From: UBA1563 sp041667115
GTDB lineage: Bacteria; Bacteroidota; Ignavibacteria; Ignavibacteriales; Ignavibacteriaceae
Length of the DNA: 48,951 bases
Assembly: GCA_041667115.1 (NCBI GenBank)
Contig: JBAYFO010000026.1
Location: 1 to 48,951, forward strand
Reading direction: 5' to 3'
This document shows, piece after piece, positions 8,671-16,338 of the stretch (its first letter is position 1; each line of letters opens with the position of its first letter). A program made the position numbers and the translations under genes. The notes under the pieces are model-generated. The model did no database searches. It was not told the origin of the DNA and was given only the letters and a program-made list of their open reading frames with translations.

Positions 8671-8700
8671 CAGTGCCTCTGTGACTCTGTGGTGAAAAAA
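8671..8700. repeat. Second copy of the CTCTGTGGTGAA-type repeat
   Basis: GTGCCTCTGTGACTCTGTGG followed by TGAAAAAA lies in the 154-bp spacer upstream of glyS and shares its words with the spacer at 7013-7095 on the other side of the gene. Confidence 0.5.
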
Positions 8701-8732
8701 GAGGTGCTTCCTTCTCCCCCGGTTACTCCTCT

Positions 8733-9566
8733 CTATTGCTTCATAATTATGAATGCGTTTGAGACCGGTCTCTCACCGGTTAGATCACTTGGATGGTTTA
8801 TAACTCCTTTATCTCTTATCCAGAGCGCTGTAGAACCTCCTCCATCCAGATTAATTGCTTCTTCACAGCCAAGACTGATTAAAAAATCCTGAGCTTCAAT
8901 TAAATTCATTCCGTCTGCCTGGCTGCTCCTTCCATCTACGGCTATAAATAAAATATCATTCTCCGTTGTACACAAAAAAGTTCTCGGGTGCCGGTTTGTT
9001 ACAAACTTCAGATCGGCTAATGGCGTTTTCTTTCCACCGTATAAAAGCAAAGGACCCGAGACTAATACGGCTTTTTCTGCTTTTGATGCTTCATAAAATT
9101 GATCGGACTTTGCTTGCTGCACTAAGAGCCTATTCTCTTTTGTAATAACCACCACTCCATTTATTATGCTATCCGGTTTCGCCCATTTTAATTTAGGGGA
9201 TCTTGTTCTATTAATAACGGAATCGTTTTTCTCAAGATAAACAACTCCCGCGATGCTGTCCATATCAAAATAACTGCCGTTAAGCGCGGCGACCGCATGG
9301 TTTAGTTCTCCAAACTTGCTTGTCGTCATCAAACCGGGTTTGTTATAATCGATATCAACATGAAATTTATTGAGTAAGGCTTTGGGAAGTACCAAGATAC
9401 TTATTACTTGTTTAGTGCTAAAGAGTGTATCCGTTCTTATTTGATAATATTCTAATGAATCCTTACTGAATTGTCTTTCATTATTCCGGAGAGAAATACT
9501 TTGACTGCAGCCTACAAAATTGAGGGTAATGATTAAGACGAATAATAAACTGCTTTTCTTTACCAT
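8733..9566 (-). CDS. Phosphodiester glycosidase (NAGPA-domain) lipoprotein
   Basis: The 277-residue protein begins with a lipoprotein signal (LLFVLIITLNFVGC, lipobox Cys20). It contains the NAGPA/phosphodiester glycosidase fold over roughly residues 75-277. The C-terminal signature is clear: FIAVDGRSSQADGMNLIEAQ, then EEAINLDGGGSTALW. The family is named for the human enzyme that removes GlcNAc from phosphodiesters; bacterial members act on sugar phosphodiesters at the cell surface. The true substrate here is unknown. It is a probable outer-membrane or periplasmic anchored enzyme. It lies 17 nt downstream of the thioesterase gene on the same strand, so the pair may be one transcript. Confidence 0.85.
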   Translation of the reverse strand: MVKKSSLLFVLIITLNFVGCSQSISLRNNERQFSKDSLEYYQIRTDTLFSTKQVISILVLPKALLNKFHVDIDYNKPGLMTTSKFGELNHAVAALNGSYFDMDSIAGVVYLEKNDSVINRTRSPKLKWAKPDSIINGVVVITKENRLLVQQAKSDQFYEASKAEKAVLVSGPLLLYGGKKTPLADLKFVTNRHPRTFLCTTENDILFIAVDGRSSQADGMNLIEAQDFLISLGCEEAINLDGGGSTALWIRDKGVINHPSDLTGERPVSNAFIIMKQ

Positions 9567-9583
9567 GTTTTTATATAATTCCT

Positions 9584-10006
9584 TTACTTGTTGCCCGGTA
9601 CCGAGAACCGTTCATAAATTTCCTCACCAACGCGTGTTACTCTCCGCGTGTGTAAATCAATCGGACACCAGAGTGAACGCGCACGTGCAATTACTTTCTG
9701 ATCTCGGACTCGAATAATTTCTACATGACGTTCAAAAATATTTTTCTGTGCTGTACCTACCCAAGTGCGGGCAATAATATCGTCACCTAAACGCACCGCA
9801 TACAAATAATCTATTTCATGCCGGACAACCACCCACCCGATTGCCTCTTTTTGTACCTCAGTTGCTGCTGCATACCAATGCGCAGTTGATACTTCCTGTA
9901 CCCAGCGTAGGTACACTACATTATTAACGTGATCAAAAAAATCAATATCCTGCGGCAGTATTGTAATTGTTTGTTCATACCGCTCGGATGAAGGATTAAC
10001 CGTCAT
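9584..10006 (-). CDS. Acyl-CoA thioesterase, FcbC/YbgC-like hotdog protein
   Basis: The 140-residue protein is a single hotdog domain with the 4HBT signature QDIDFFDHVNNVVYLRWVQE near residues 19-38; the aspartate and HVNN loop are the usual catalytic region. The later strand DDIIARTWVGTAQKNIFERH is also typical. It would hydrolyse acyl-CoA or acyl-ACP thioesters in the cytoplasm. It is only distantly similar to the other thioesterase at 3754-4149, so the two are not a recent duplication. The natural substrate cannot be told. Confidence 0.82.
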   Translation of the reverse strand: MTVNPSSERYEQTITILPQDIDFFDHVNNVVYLRWVQEVSTAHWYAAATEVQKEAIGWVVVRHEIDYLYAVRLGDDIIARTWVGTAQKNIFERHVEIIRVRDQKVIARARSLWCPIDLHTRRVTRVGEEIYERFSVPGNK

Positions 10007-10132
10007 TTGTCTTCCTTTTTGTTGTATGTGGACCCCTGATACTTACTGCTGGAATTATTTCTCTCATGTTGATTCTTCTTTGCTTCCCTATCTGCTTCCG
10101 GTGGGAAAAAAAATTCATCGATATGTTAAACA

Positions 10133-10480
10133 TTAATGTGTATGCAACGCATGAGAAGAAAACAAACCGACGATGAGTGCAACTGTTACTAAAGCAACGA
10201 TCATTTCTTTCCTAAACCGGAAATATTCACTCGTTTTTGTTGCAATATACTTTATTAATGCATTCCAATTCAGACTGAGATGAATCACAACCGCAATAAG
10301 AAAGAGTAAAGCGCTCATATTGTGAACACTCATCAAAAAATGTTCAAGTACCCCTACGCCTGCACTGGTCCGGCTAAAATGTAATGGAATACCGGAAAGT
10401 GGTAAGAAGATAAAAGAAATAAACATAAACATTGACGTAAGCGCTCGTTTATTCATAGACTGCTTTTTAGTGTTGTTCAT
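10133..10480 (-). CDS. DUF4405-like small membrane protein
   Basis: The 115-residue protein has three predicted membrane helices, near residues 13-30, 50-68 and 92-108. A conserved-looking His/Trp pattern in the middle (HFLMSVHNMSALLFLIAVVI followed by HLSLNWNALI) matches the DUF4405 family, whose histidines resemble those of cytochrome b-type heme-binding helices. It ends in a histidine-rich tail (SSHALHTH). Function is unknown; a role near a membrane electron carrier is only a suggestion from the histidines. It stands alone, with a 126-bp spacer to the thioesterase gene downstream. Confidence 0.65.
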   Translation of the reverse strand: MNNTKKQSMNKRALTSMFMFISFIFLPLSGIPLHFSRTSAGVGVLEHFLMSVHNMSALLFLIAVVIHLSLNWNALIKYIATKTSEYFRFRKEMIVALVTVALIVGLFSSHALHTH

Positions 10481-10560
10481 AATATTCTTAACCTTTCTTT
10501 AATTAATTTGACGCTCACACCGGTTAACGGAATGTTTCCGCTTTGCTTAAAATACTAATG

Positions 10561-10947
10561 TTAATTTCTCAACTCAATTATAGTTCCTTCAGGGGCTTCC
10601 AGTTTACTTAGTTTAGTCCCCATAACTTCATAAATCCTTTTTCCCAGCAGAAAGCTATAATACCCTTTGTTTTCAATTTCTTTTACAGTTTCATCTAAGT
10701 CATTTACTTTAAAACAAATATGCTTTAGCCCATTATTCCCTTTTATAACAACTTCTTTTGCATTGTTTCTTTTAGGCGTTTGAAGCTCAATGATTATTTC
10801 ATCGTTCTGTAACCACGTATTAAAATCTCTCCCGTGAAAATCCTTCTTTTCTTCAATAATAGTAAAATCAAATATCTTTGTGTAAAAGTCAATACTCTTA
10901 TCATAACAATTGGTTTCTATACAAACATGATGAAATGTGATCTTCAA
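10561..10947 (-). CDS. VOC-family (glyoxalase/dioxygenase fold) protein
   Basis: The 128-residue protein shows both halves of a vicinal oxygen chelate fold. The first betaalphabetabetabeta unit starts FHHVCIETNCYDKSIDFYTK and the second starts NNGLKHICFKVNDLDETVKE, ending APEGTIIEL. The His near the N-terminus (HHVCIE), the His in GLKHICF and the Glu near the end (GTIIEL) are at usual metal-ligand positions. Family members include glyoxalases, dioxygenases, epimerases and resistance proteins. Nothing nearby narrows the substrate. It appears cytoplasmic. Confidence 0.8.
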   Translation of the reverse strand: MKITFHHVCIETNCYDKSIDFYTKIFDFTIIEEKKDFHGRDFNTWLQNDEIIIELQTPKRNNAKEVVIKGNNGLKHICFKVNDLDETVKEIENKGYYSFLLGKRIYEVMGTKLSKLEAPEGTIIELRN

Positions 10948-10990
10948 ATTATACTCCTAAATTTAATATAAATATCTACGCTGTTTTAGC

Positions 10991-11039
10991 TATGACCTCA
11001 TAGAGCCTGCCCGGCTCAGACGGGGATTTATAAATCTCT
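10991..11039. repeat. Degenerate copy of the palindromic repeat family
   Basis: TATGACCTCATAGAGCCTGC, then CCGGCTCAGACGGGGATTTA, matches the second half of the repeat units at 11507-12163, including the GC-rich insert seen in the first unit (11691-11714). Its palindrome is broken. Confidence 0.55.
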
Positions 11040-11074
11040 CTCTCATCACCCACTATTCGACTGGGACTATCTTT

Positions 11075-11467
11075 TTATTTTATCGTGATGGGAAGTGAAT
11101 CTGAATAGTAATCCTTATACTTACTCTGAAGTAACATTACCAGCTTTACTGTTCCGCTGGTGTTATAAGTTCGTTCTTCCGTATAGACTTGCCTCGCGGA
11201 TTGTGTCGTATCCGGTAATGCATATCGAATCAATGTCTTTTCATGTCCGGGTAATAAAAAATAATCCGGGACTAACATGCTTACGGTATCAATTTTACCA
11301 AGGAAGGTTCCGCTAAATTTTATTGTCAATGGCGCTGTACCTGAAGTCTTGTCCGCGGTAAGAACTAATCTTGGCGTAGTATCTTCCTTTACTTCCGTAG
11401 AATTTTCTTTGCACCCGAACATCAGTGCTAAAACAAAACTTAGAATAAAGATATATATGTTTTTCAT
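11075..11467 (-). CDS. Small PKD-like lipoprotein
   Basis: The 130-residue protein has a lipoprotein signal peptide (IFILSFVLALMFGC, lipobox Cys19) and then a short beta-rich domain. The stretch LTADKTSGTAPLTIKFSGTF is the usual opening of a PKD/Ig-like domain ('TSGTAPLTVxFxG'). The following strands (YNTSGTVKLVMLLQSKYKDY) fit the same fold. No enzyme motif is present; it is probably a surface or periplasmic adhesion-like module. It lies at the edge of a repeat-rich accessory stretch. Confidence 0.65.
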   Translation of the reverse strand: MKNIYIFILSFVLALMFGCKENSTEVKEDTTPRLVLTADKTSGTAPLTIKFSGTFLGKIDTVSMLVPDYFLLPGHEKTLIRYALPDTTQSARQVYTEERTYNTSGTVKLVMLLQSKYKDYYSDSLPITIK

Positions 11468-11506
11468 TTGAATCTCTCCTTTATAATGCGTCTTATCTGT
11501 TTTATT

Positions 11507-12163
11507 GATCCTCTACGAGGATCATTTTTCGGGGTTATATTTTTCTACAATAATTAAACATCTACGATGTTTAATGCTCAAAATAATACTTCGCATTCCA
11601 TAATTACAAATAGCATGAGATACTGTTTTTTATGACCTCGTAGAGGTCATATTATTGTAATAATAACTCCCTCTCGCACTGTAATCCTCGTAGAGCCCGC
11701 CGACTCAGACGGGGATTTATAAACCTCCCGTTATCTCAAATGCTTTATTGATCCTCTACGAGGATCATCTTTCGGGGTTATAATTTTCTACAATAATTAA
11801 ACATCTACGATGTTTTTGTTCTTGCTTAATAACTCTTGTTAATGTCTTTCCTAAAACAGTTTTATTTATGACCTCGTAGAGGTCATATTATTGTAAAAAC
11901 AACTCTCTCTCACCGTAATCCTCGTAGAGGATTTATAAACTTCCCGTTATGTCAAATGCTTTATTGATCCTCTACGAGGATCGTTTTTCGGGGTTATATT
12001 TTTCTACAATAATTAAACATCTACGATGTTTTTGTTCTTGTTCCTAATTCTTGTTGGTGTCTTTTTTCTCTTGTACTTACTCCACGGTATTACTTATGAC
12101 CTCGTAGAGGTCATATTATTGTAACCACAACTCTCTCTCATTACTTAATCCTCGTAGAGGATT
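11507..12163. repeat. Three-unit array of palindromic extragenic repeats with TCGTAGA/TCTACGA cores
   Basis: Three tandem units of about 243, 216 and 200 bp begin at 11507, 11750 and 11966. Each holds four short palindromes in fixed order. GATCCTCTACGAGGATC is at 11507, 11750 and 11966. AAACATCTACGATGTTT is near 11556, 11799 and 12015. ATGACCTCGTAGAGGTCAT is at 11632, 11868 and 12096. AATCCTCGTAGAGGATT is at 11917 and 12147, and in unit 1 is interrupted by CCCGCCGACTCAGACGGGG. Stems vary but the centre is always TCTACGA or its complement. The stretches between the second and third palindromes differ among units. Confidence 0.85.
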
Positions 12164-12280
12164 TATAAGAACTTACCTCATCTTATTCAAAACTCTTGTC
12201 TATCAATCACGCTATTTTGTTGCGGACTCTCTACTTATTTACCTAACTCCGACAGATTAAAAAGGTTTGATAAAATATTT

Positions 12281-12772
12281 TTATTGTTTATTAATACTAT
12301 TATAATTTTGTTGCTTAATGTTTTCCAAAAATTCACCAAGTGATTTAGAACTAGAAACCTCTTGAAATATTTTATCTAAAATATCATCTTGTTCTAAATT
12401 CAATTTATTGTTTGAAAATTGTAAATATCGCCATGTATAAGGAAATGTTTGACAGTAAATCATTTTGGAGTATCTACTGTTCATTTCACCCATTGAAGGA
12501 AGTAGAGCTACATAAGTGTCTCCCACAACTGCCAAAGGGATTCCTATTATTGCCACGAATGGTCTTAATATAGCTATTCTCTCATAAACAAAAGATAAAC
12601 CGAGAAGTGGTCCGAGAAATAAAACTATCCAAATAATACTAAATGGTATTAGAAGTAACCCAAAAGTAAGTTTTACTAATAATCCTAAAACAAAAGTTGT
12701 TATTATTTGAATCGGGACCACAATAAAACCCGTGATTCCTATAACTGCACTAATAATTTTATTTGTAATCAT
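12281..12772 (-). CDS. Unrecognised membrane protein
   Basis: The 163-residue protein is hydrophobic through residue about 110, with three to four candidate membrane segments (ISAVIGITGFIVVPIQIITT, LTFGLLLIPFSIIWIVLFLG, IAILRPFVAIIGIPLAVVGD). A polar, asparagine-rich C-terminal tail follows. I recognise no family. It lies in the accessory stretch of small same-strand genes flanked by fold-back sequences, so it may be a mobile cassette gene. It is more AT-rich than the housekeeping genes around it, as are its neighbours at 13037 and 14161. Confidence 0.6.
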   Translation of the reverse strand: MITNKIISAVIGITGFIVVPIQIITTFVLGLLVKLTFGLLLIPFSIIWIVLFLGPLLGLSFVYERIAILRPFVAIIGIPLAVVGDTYVALLPSMGEMNSRYSKMIYCQTFPYTWRYLQFSNNKLNLEQDDILDKIFQEVSSSKSLGEFLENIKQQNYNSINKQ

Positions 12773-12979
12773 ATTTATAAAATCCCAAAATGTTTTTAAC
12801 TGTTTTCTTATTTTTAATTCGTCAATCTGAATGGAGATGCCACATAAAAAACAAGTACCAAAGATTAAGCAAATTGTTCTAAACTTTTATCATAAGCGCA
12901 GTTTGCAACAATGTTATTTAATAGAACTACCTTTAACAAGTAAGCCGAACAGAACGACTAATAGTACAATTTCTAAAAT

Positions 12980-13025
12980 GCCGAGTGCGAAAACGGCGTC
13001 CGCTCGATTGGCGGGTTATGTGTGA
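12980..13025. repeat. attC-like half site (cassette boundary)
   Basis: The plus strand reads GTCCGCTCGATTGGCGGGTT then ATGTGTGA. Its reverse complement, TCACACATAACCCGCCAATC followed by GAGCGGAC, resembles the start of the fold-back site at 13971 (TCACACATAACGG...GCTGTCCGC). The RES-domain gene thus lies between inverted ACATAAC/GTTATGT boundaries, as integron cassettes do. A matching left arm upstream is not evident, so the site may be degenerate. Confidence 0.35.
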
Positions 13026-13036
13026 TTTTATAGTAA

Positions 13037-13960
13037 TTAAATTATTCTCCATTTTAAATTACCATTAGTATCAAATGATTCTAACTCACCAATTTTAGCA
13101 TATTTAAATATTGCATTCTCAAAATCAAATTCGGTGCATAGTAGTTCATATGCAGTCTTAAATTTAATTTTTTTATCTAAATCATCTGCAATAAGAGCTA
13201 TATTATCACCTTTATATCTCATAGCTACACCAGGATAAACTATTCCATCAAATTTATTTTCTATAAATTGAGGATGAATTAAATCATTCATCCGTTTTAG
13301 TTTCCACATATACCAAACACTAAATTTATAATCGGATAATACACTAATTTCATCTTTAGAAAATTCATCACAAAAAAATTCAAGAATTAAATCACTAACA
13401 TCTAATGTTTCTGTTTTAAATAATTCTTTAGAGCGATAAAATTTAGATATACTATCCTTGATGTTTGCAACATCTTTTCGCACTTTTAACACTGCTTCAC
13501 TATAAAAAACGGGAGAAATATTTATAGTTCGTAATGTTTCCCATTCACTTACTGTAGCTACAGCAATCTTTGTTTTTCGATTAAATGAATCTTTTAGATT
13601 ATGTAAAACTTCAGCACAAGCTAACCCGAAATTATCTGAACAATAAAAAATCGATTCGTTTGGACGGTTTGCTCTGCCATAATCAGAATCCAAATATTTA
13701 TCGCGTCTATTTAATCCAAGTTGAGAAATATTTTCAAATCCACTTTGATTTTTATTTACTCTTACTCGGAATAGGATTTCCCCTTTGTTTATGGTGCCAG
13801 TTTGAAATGGAATATATTTAAAAACTCTATTAATTAAATTATCAATTTCTTCAAGACTTGTATTTGCCAAATCAATATTTCTAAGTTCTTTGATAAAACT
13901 CTTTGCTTTTTCAATGGAAGGGAATTTATTTTCAAAAGTATTTATATCTGTTTTGCTCAT
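13037..13960 (-). CDS. RES-domain protein (NAD+-targeting toxin-like)
   Basis: The 307-residue protein contains a RES-like domain from about residue 80. An early arginine lies in GEILFRVRVNKNQ. GRANRPNESIFYCSDNFGLA followed by CAEVL fits the family's 'GR.N..g...fY.s.....a..E' signature, and FDGIVYPGVAMRYKGDNIAL fits the 'YPS' region near the C-terminus. RES domains in MbcT-like toxins degrade or modify NAD+, usually paired with an Xre-type antitoxin. No antitoxin gene lies adjacent, and this protein is longer than the classic toxins (150-230 residues), with a helical N-terminal extension. It may therefore be a defence effector or an unrelated enzyme. It sits between inverted attC-like boundaries, which supports recent acquisition. 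Confidence 0.65.
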   Translation of the reverse strand: MSKTDINTFENKFPSIEKAKSFIKELRNIDLANTSLEEIDNLINRVFKYIPFQTGTINKGEILFRVRVNKNQSGFENISQLGLNRRDKYLDSDYGRANRPNESIFYCSDNFGLACAEVLHNLKDSFNRKTKIAVATVSEWETLRTINISPVFYSEAVLKVRKDVANIKDSISKFYRSKELFKTETLDVSDLILEFFCDEFSKDEISVLSDYKFSVWYMWKLKRMNDLIHPQFIENKFDGIVYPGVAMRYKGDNIALIADDLDKKIKFKTAYELLCTEFDFENAIFKYAKIGELESFDTNGNLKWRII

Positions 13961-13970
13961 TTACGATCAC

Positions 13971-14157
13971 ACATAACGGTGTTGTGCTTTAGCTGTCCGC
14001 ACTGCACAACAATTTTGAATAGTACGATTAATTAAAAACTTTATGAGAAATTAATAAAATGAAAACCAAGAACAAAAAACGAAAACGAAGTAATCAATAC
14101 CAAAAATCTGAAAACCGCCGAACCGATAATGCGGTCAGCTAGAGGCACGGGTTAGGT
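13971..14157. repeat. Fold-back attC-like recombination site candidate
   Basis: A 187-bp imperfect inverted repeat fills the spacer between two small genes. The left arm (13974-14001, TAACGGTGTTGTGCTTTAGC then TGTCCGCA) matches the reverse complement of the right arm (TAACCCGTGCCTCTAGCTGA then CCGCA, from 14129-14155). Outer ends are ACATAAC and GTTAGG, close to the RYYYAAC/GTTRRRY cores of integron attC sites. Arm sequences diverge while base pairing is kept, as in attC sites. No integrase gene is in the window. Confidence 0.45.
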
Positions 14158-14160
14158 TTT

Positions 14161-14502
14161 TTATTTAATAAATGGACATTCTACAACATTTCTTCCACTT
14201 GGGAGTTTAGTTTTCGTGCCATAGAAGCAGTGAAGATATTTAATCCCATCAATTTCTTTTTCTTCTCTACGGCTAAACCAGTAACAATTTATATGAGAAG
14301 TTTTGCCAAATTTTTCAGTAATTACAATTTCTTTGAGATAAGGATTAGATCTTTGATCTTTCTCATAAGCGCAAACTTCTTTTCGTGTGTTATTGACCCA
14401 ATTTTTTATTGGAGTAAGAAAAATGACAACTAAAGAAGTTATAATTGCCGTAATAATTATACTACCAATATACATAGCAGTAGAAATCATTTTTAACCTC
14501 AA
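14161..14502 (-). CDS. Small single-pass membrane protein, unknown
   Basis: The 113-residue protein has one N-terminal membrane helix (YIGSIIITAIITSLVVIFLT). A short polar domain follows, with KEIVITEKFGKTSHINCYWF and a C-terminal GTKTKLPSGRNVVECPFIK. I recognise no family. An alternative ATG lies four codons in (14490). The opposite strand carries an overlapping 86-codon frame (14387-14647), which is hydrophobic mainly because it is antisense to this helix. I prefer the minus-strand frame for its balanced C-terminal half and its shared orientation with the neighbouring small genes. It is a probable cassette gene. Confidence 0.5.
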   Translation of the reverse strand: MRLKMISTAMYIGSIIITAIITSLVVIFLTPIKNWVNNTRKEVCAYEKDQRSNPYLKEIVITEKFGKTSHINCYWFSRREEKEIDGIKYLHCFYGTKTKLPSGRNVVECPFIK

Positions 14503-14638
14503 TATTATAAATAGAATTGCAGGACTATCTGTTTGTTTTACTGGTTTTATGTTAGAACATTGCTATATAGCACCACGCCTTAGAAAATGGACAAACAATA
14601 AAATCAAAAACCTAAACTATTACTTATACTGCAATATT

Positions 14639-14750
14639 GCAGCCTAACACTCCAAGTCTAGGAATGTTATATTTCACTATAAAGCTTCTTTTCATTTCAT
14701 TTACTTTATTTCCCGCAGCCTAACAGTCCACCTAACAAAGGAATGTAAGA
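14639..14750. repeat. Pair of direct-repeated fold-back elements
   Basis: GCAGCCTAACACTCC-AAGT and TAGGAATGTTAT (14639-14670) recur as GCAGCCTAACAGTCC...GGAATGTAAG (14716-14750). Each has TAACxxTCC/GGAATGTTA-like arms around a 7-10 nt loop. The CCTAAC edge is the inverse of the GTTAGG edge at 14151-14156, so the two could mark the ends of one cassette. Confidence 0.45.
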
Positions 14751-15086
14751 CCGCAGAAATAGTCACTCATCAATAATCCAATTTTTCTTCTACCTACTCA
14801 CTTTTAACTTCTTCCGAAATTCTTTTTTCTCGCAAAGCTCGCTACGAACCCCTACGCTCGCAACGACATTATACTTTGCGAACGTTGCGCCTTCTTTGCG
14901 TGCGTCGCGAGAAATTTTTCCCGAAATATTCTTATCATTTTATTTACATCCCCCCTATGGATCAGTTTGAACAAAAAACATGCATCCATCCAAATATGCA
15001 TCCATGCATATAAGTACAATTGAAAGAGTAGTTAACTCTTTTAACCTTTTACTGCCTATTGCCTACTGCTTACTGCCTACTGATAC
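14751..15086. other. Intergenic stretch with CGCAAAG/CTTTGCG repeats
   Basis: No gene is seen. At 14827-14913 TTCTCGCAAAG and CTTTGCG...GCGAGAA form nested inverted arms of a dispersed extragenic repeat. Near 14978-15007 TGCATCCATCCAAATATGCA and a second TGCATCCATGCAT form a short direct repeat. Both lie downstream of the coiled-coil gene that ends at 15087. Confidence 0.45.
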
Positions 15087-15818
15087 CTACGCAGCCGGTG
15101 TTCCGGGGTCTTCGGGGGGAGTTTCTTTCGTCTTCCGCTCCTGTTTAACCCGCGTTTTTAATGCTGTTAAAGTAAATTCCTCGGTTTTGCTCTTGTCGCT
15201 ATTCTTAAAAAGAATCTTTCCGTTTTTAAGAATATCCGTCATATTATCCCAGAGGTCGTTTAGGATCTCAAGATTATCTTCAACAAGATCGCGTTTGTCA
15301 TTCTCTTTAATGTTTTGCAAATCATTATCGGCTTTAACACTTTTTTTAGTGTTCACCAAAAACTCTTTGGCGGTGGATGTAAAACCTTTGGCGCTTATCG
15401 ACTCGAAGTTTGCATCCACATTGGTTATCAACTTTCCCATGTTTAAGCAGAACTTTTCCGCATCTTTGCGAGATATAGCGTCCCTTACTCCTTTAATGCC
15501 GAAATCCTCAGGATTAAGAGTTAAGTTTGCCGCTCTGCTTATATAACCCTCAAGACGGTTAAGCTTATCCCGCGTTGCATCCATGGCGGCATTCATTCTT
15601 CCCGTAACAACCTTTATTTCTTTCAGTATTTTTTCGGGAAAGACAATATCCTCCACCAAATCGATCTTTGCCTGGTAGTTGGATAAATAAGGTTGTTGGA
15701 AATCGGGAGAATAATCAGTGAAGGTTGTTAAATTGGACTCGAAACTTTTGGCTACAAAACCCGCTATAACCGGCAGGTCCTCGACCGGAACATTGAACTT
15801 TTTCTTTAATTCTTTCAT
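15087..15818 (-). CDS. Unrecognised helical protein
   Basis: The 243-residue protein has no signal peptide and is charged and strongly helical. Likely coiled-coil stretches lie around residues 60-95 (KILKEIKVVTGRMNAAMDAT, RDKLNRLEGYISRA) and 155-195. The C-terminus is low-complexity and acidic/proline-rich (KETPPEDPGTPAA). I recognise no family. The start is supported by GAGGAGTTTTT upstream of the ATG. It is bordered on both sides by repeat-rich non-coding DNA, so it may be an accessory gene. Confidence 0.6.
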   Translation of the reverse strand: MKELKKKFNVPVEDLPVIAGFVAKSFESNLTTFTDYSPDFQQPYLSNYQAKIDLVEDIVFPEKILKEIKVVTGRMNAAMDATRDKLNRLEGYISRAANLTLNPEDFGIKGVRDAISRKDAEKFCLNMGKLITNVDANFESISAKGFTSTAKEFLVNTKKSVKADNDLQNIKENDKRDLVEDNLEILNDLWDNMTDILKNGKILFKNSDKSKTEEFTLTALKTRVKQERKTKETPPEDPGTPAA

Positions 15819-16220
15819 AAAAACTCCTCAATTAAATTTTGTTCGATGTAACAATACAAAAATATTTTTTATTGTCAAAATACTTTTTTCAGATTATTAC
15901 TTCATCAATCAATTTCATTTAACAATAATACCGGCATGAGAGATTCTTTATTAGCAGATGAATTTAATGGATATAACACGGATTTATTTAATCACTCACC
16001 TTATGCAATATTATGATAATTGTAGGGCGATTCTCTGAATCGCCCATCTCTTTTCCTCCTGTTCGCCCTTTTTTTGTTCGATCCCGAAAGCCTTGAAGAT
16101 CGACTTACGAAAATGTGTAAGGTGAGTTAATCATTGCAAATCCGTTCAACTTACCCACCGAAGAAGGTCCGCGTTCATCAGCATCCCATTGCTTTAAAAT
16201 TGACTCTTCCCCTTCCCAAA
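15819..16220. other. Gene-free stretch upstream of the repeat block
   Basis: About 400 bases without a credible gene. The segment 16019-16047 holds GGGCGATTCTCTGAATCGCC, a short palindrome (GGCGATTC/GAATCGCC) that could act as a transcription stop or extragenic repeat. The rest shows no clear structure. Confidence 0.4.
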
Positions 16221-16276
16221 TTCCCATATTCTCATATTCCCATATTCCCACATTCCCATATTCCCACATTCCCACC
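16221..16276. repeat. 8-bp tandem repeat (TTCCCATA/TTCCCACA)
   Basis: Seven contiguous 8-bp units run from 16221 to 16276: TTCCCATA, TTCTCATA, TTCCCATA, TTCCCACA, TTCCCATA, TTCCCACA, TTCCCACC. The unit is not a multiple of three, which argues against coding. Copy number could vary by slippage. Confidence 0.85.
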
Positions 16277-16338
16277 GTCTCCTCCCTCCTTCCAACTTCT
16301 CCACAGTCCAACCTCCTATCGCATTTCCTTTCCCTATT

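Noticed and set aside
8464..8892. 142-codon plus-strand frame spanning the glyS start region
   Set aside because: It overlaps the well-supported glyS and phosphodiester glycosidase genes on the other strand and contains repeat sequence. It is a shadow frame.
11075..11471. Plus-strand frames opposite the small lipoprotein (11095-11316, 11277-11471)
   Set aside because: The minus-strand frame has a clean lipobox and a PKD-like motif; the plus-strand frames have neither and are antisense shadows.
12831..13025. 64-codon plus-strand frame between two minus-strand genes
   Set aside because: It runs into the attC-like half site and its sequence has no recognisable protein character. It is probably a chance frame.
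14387..14647. 86-codon plus-strand frame with hydrophobic segments
   Set aside because: It is antisense to the membrane helix of the minus-strand gene at 14161-14502, which alone can create a hydrophobic frame. Its C-terminus is low-complexity. Its stop codon falls in the CCTAAC element, so it is kept only as a weak alternative.
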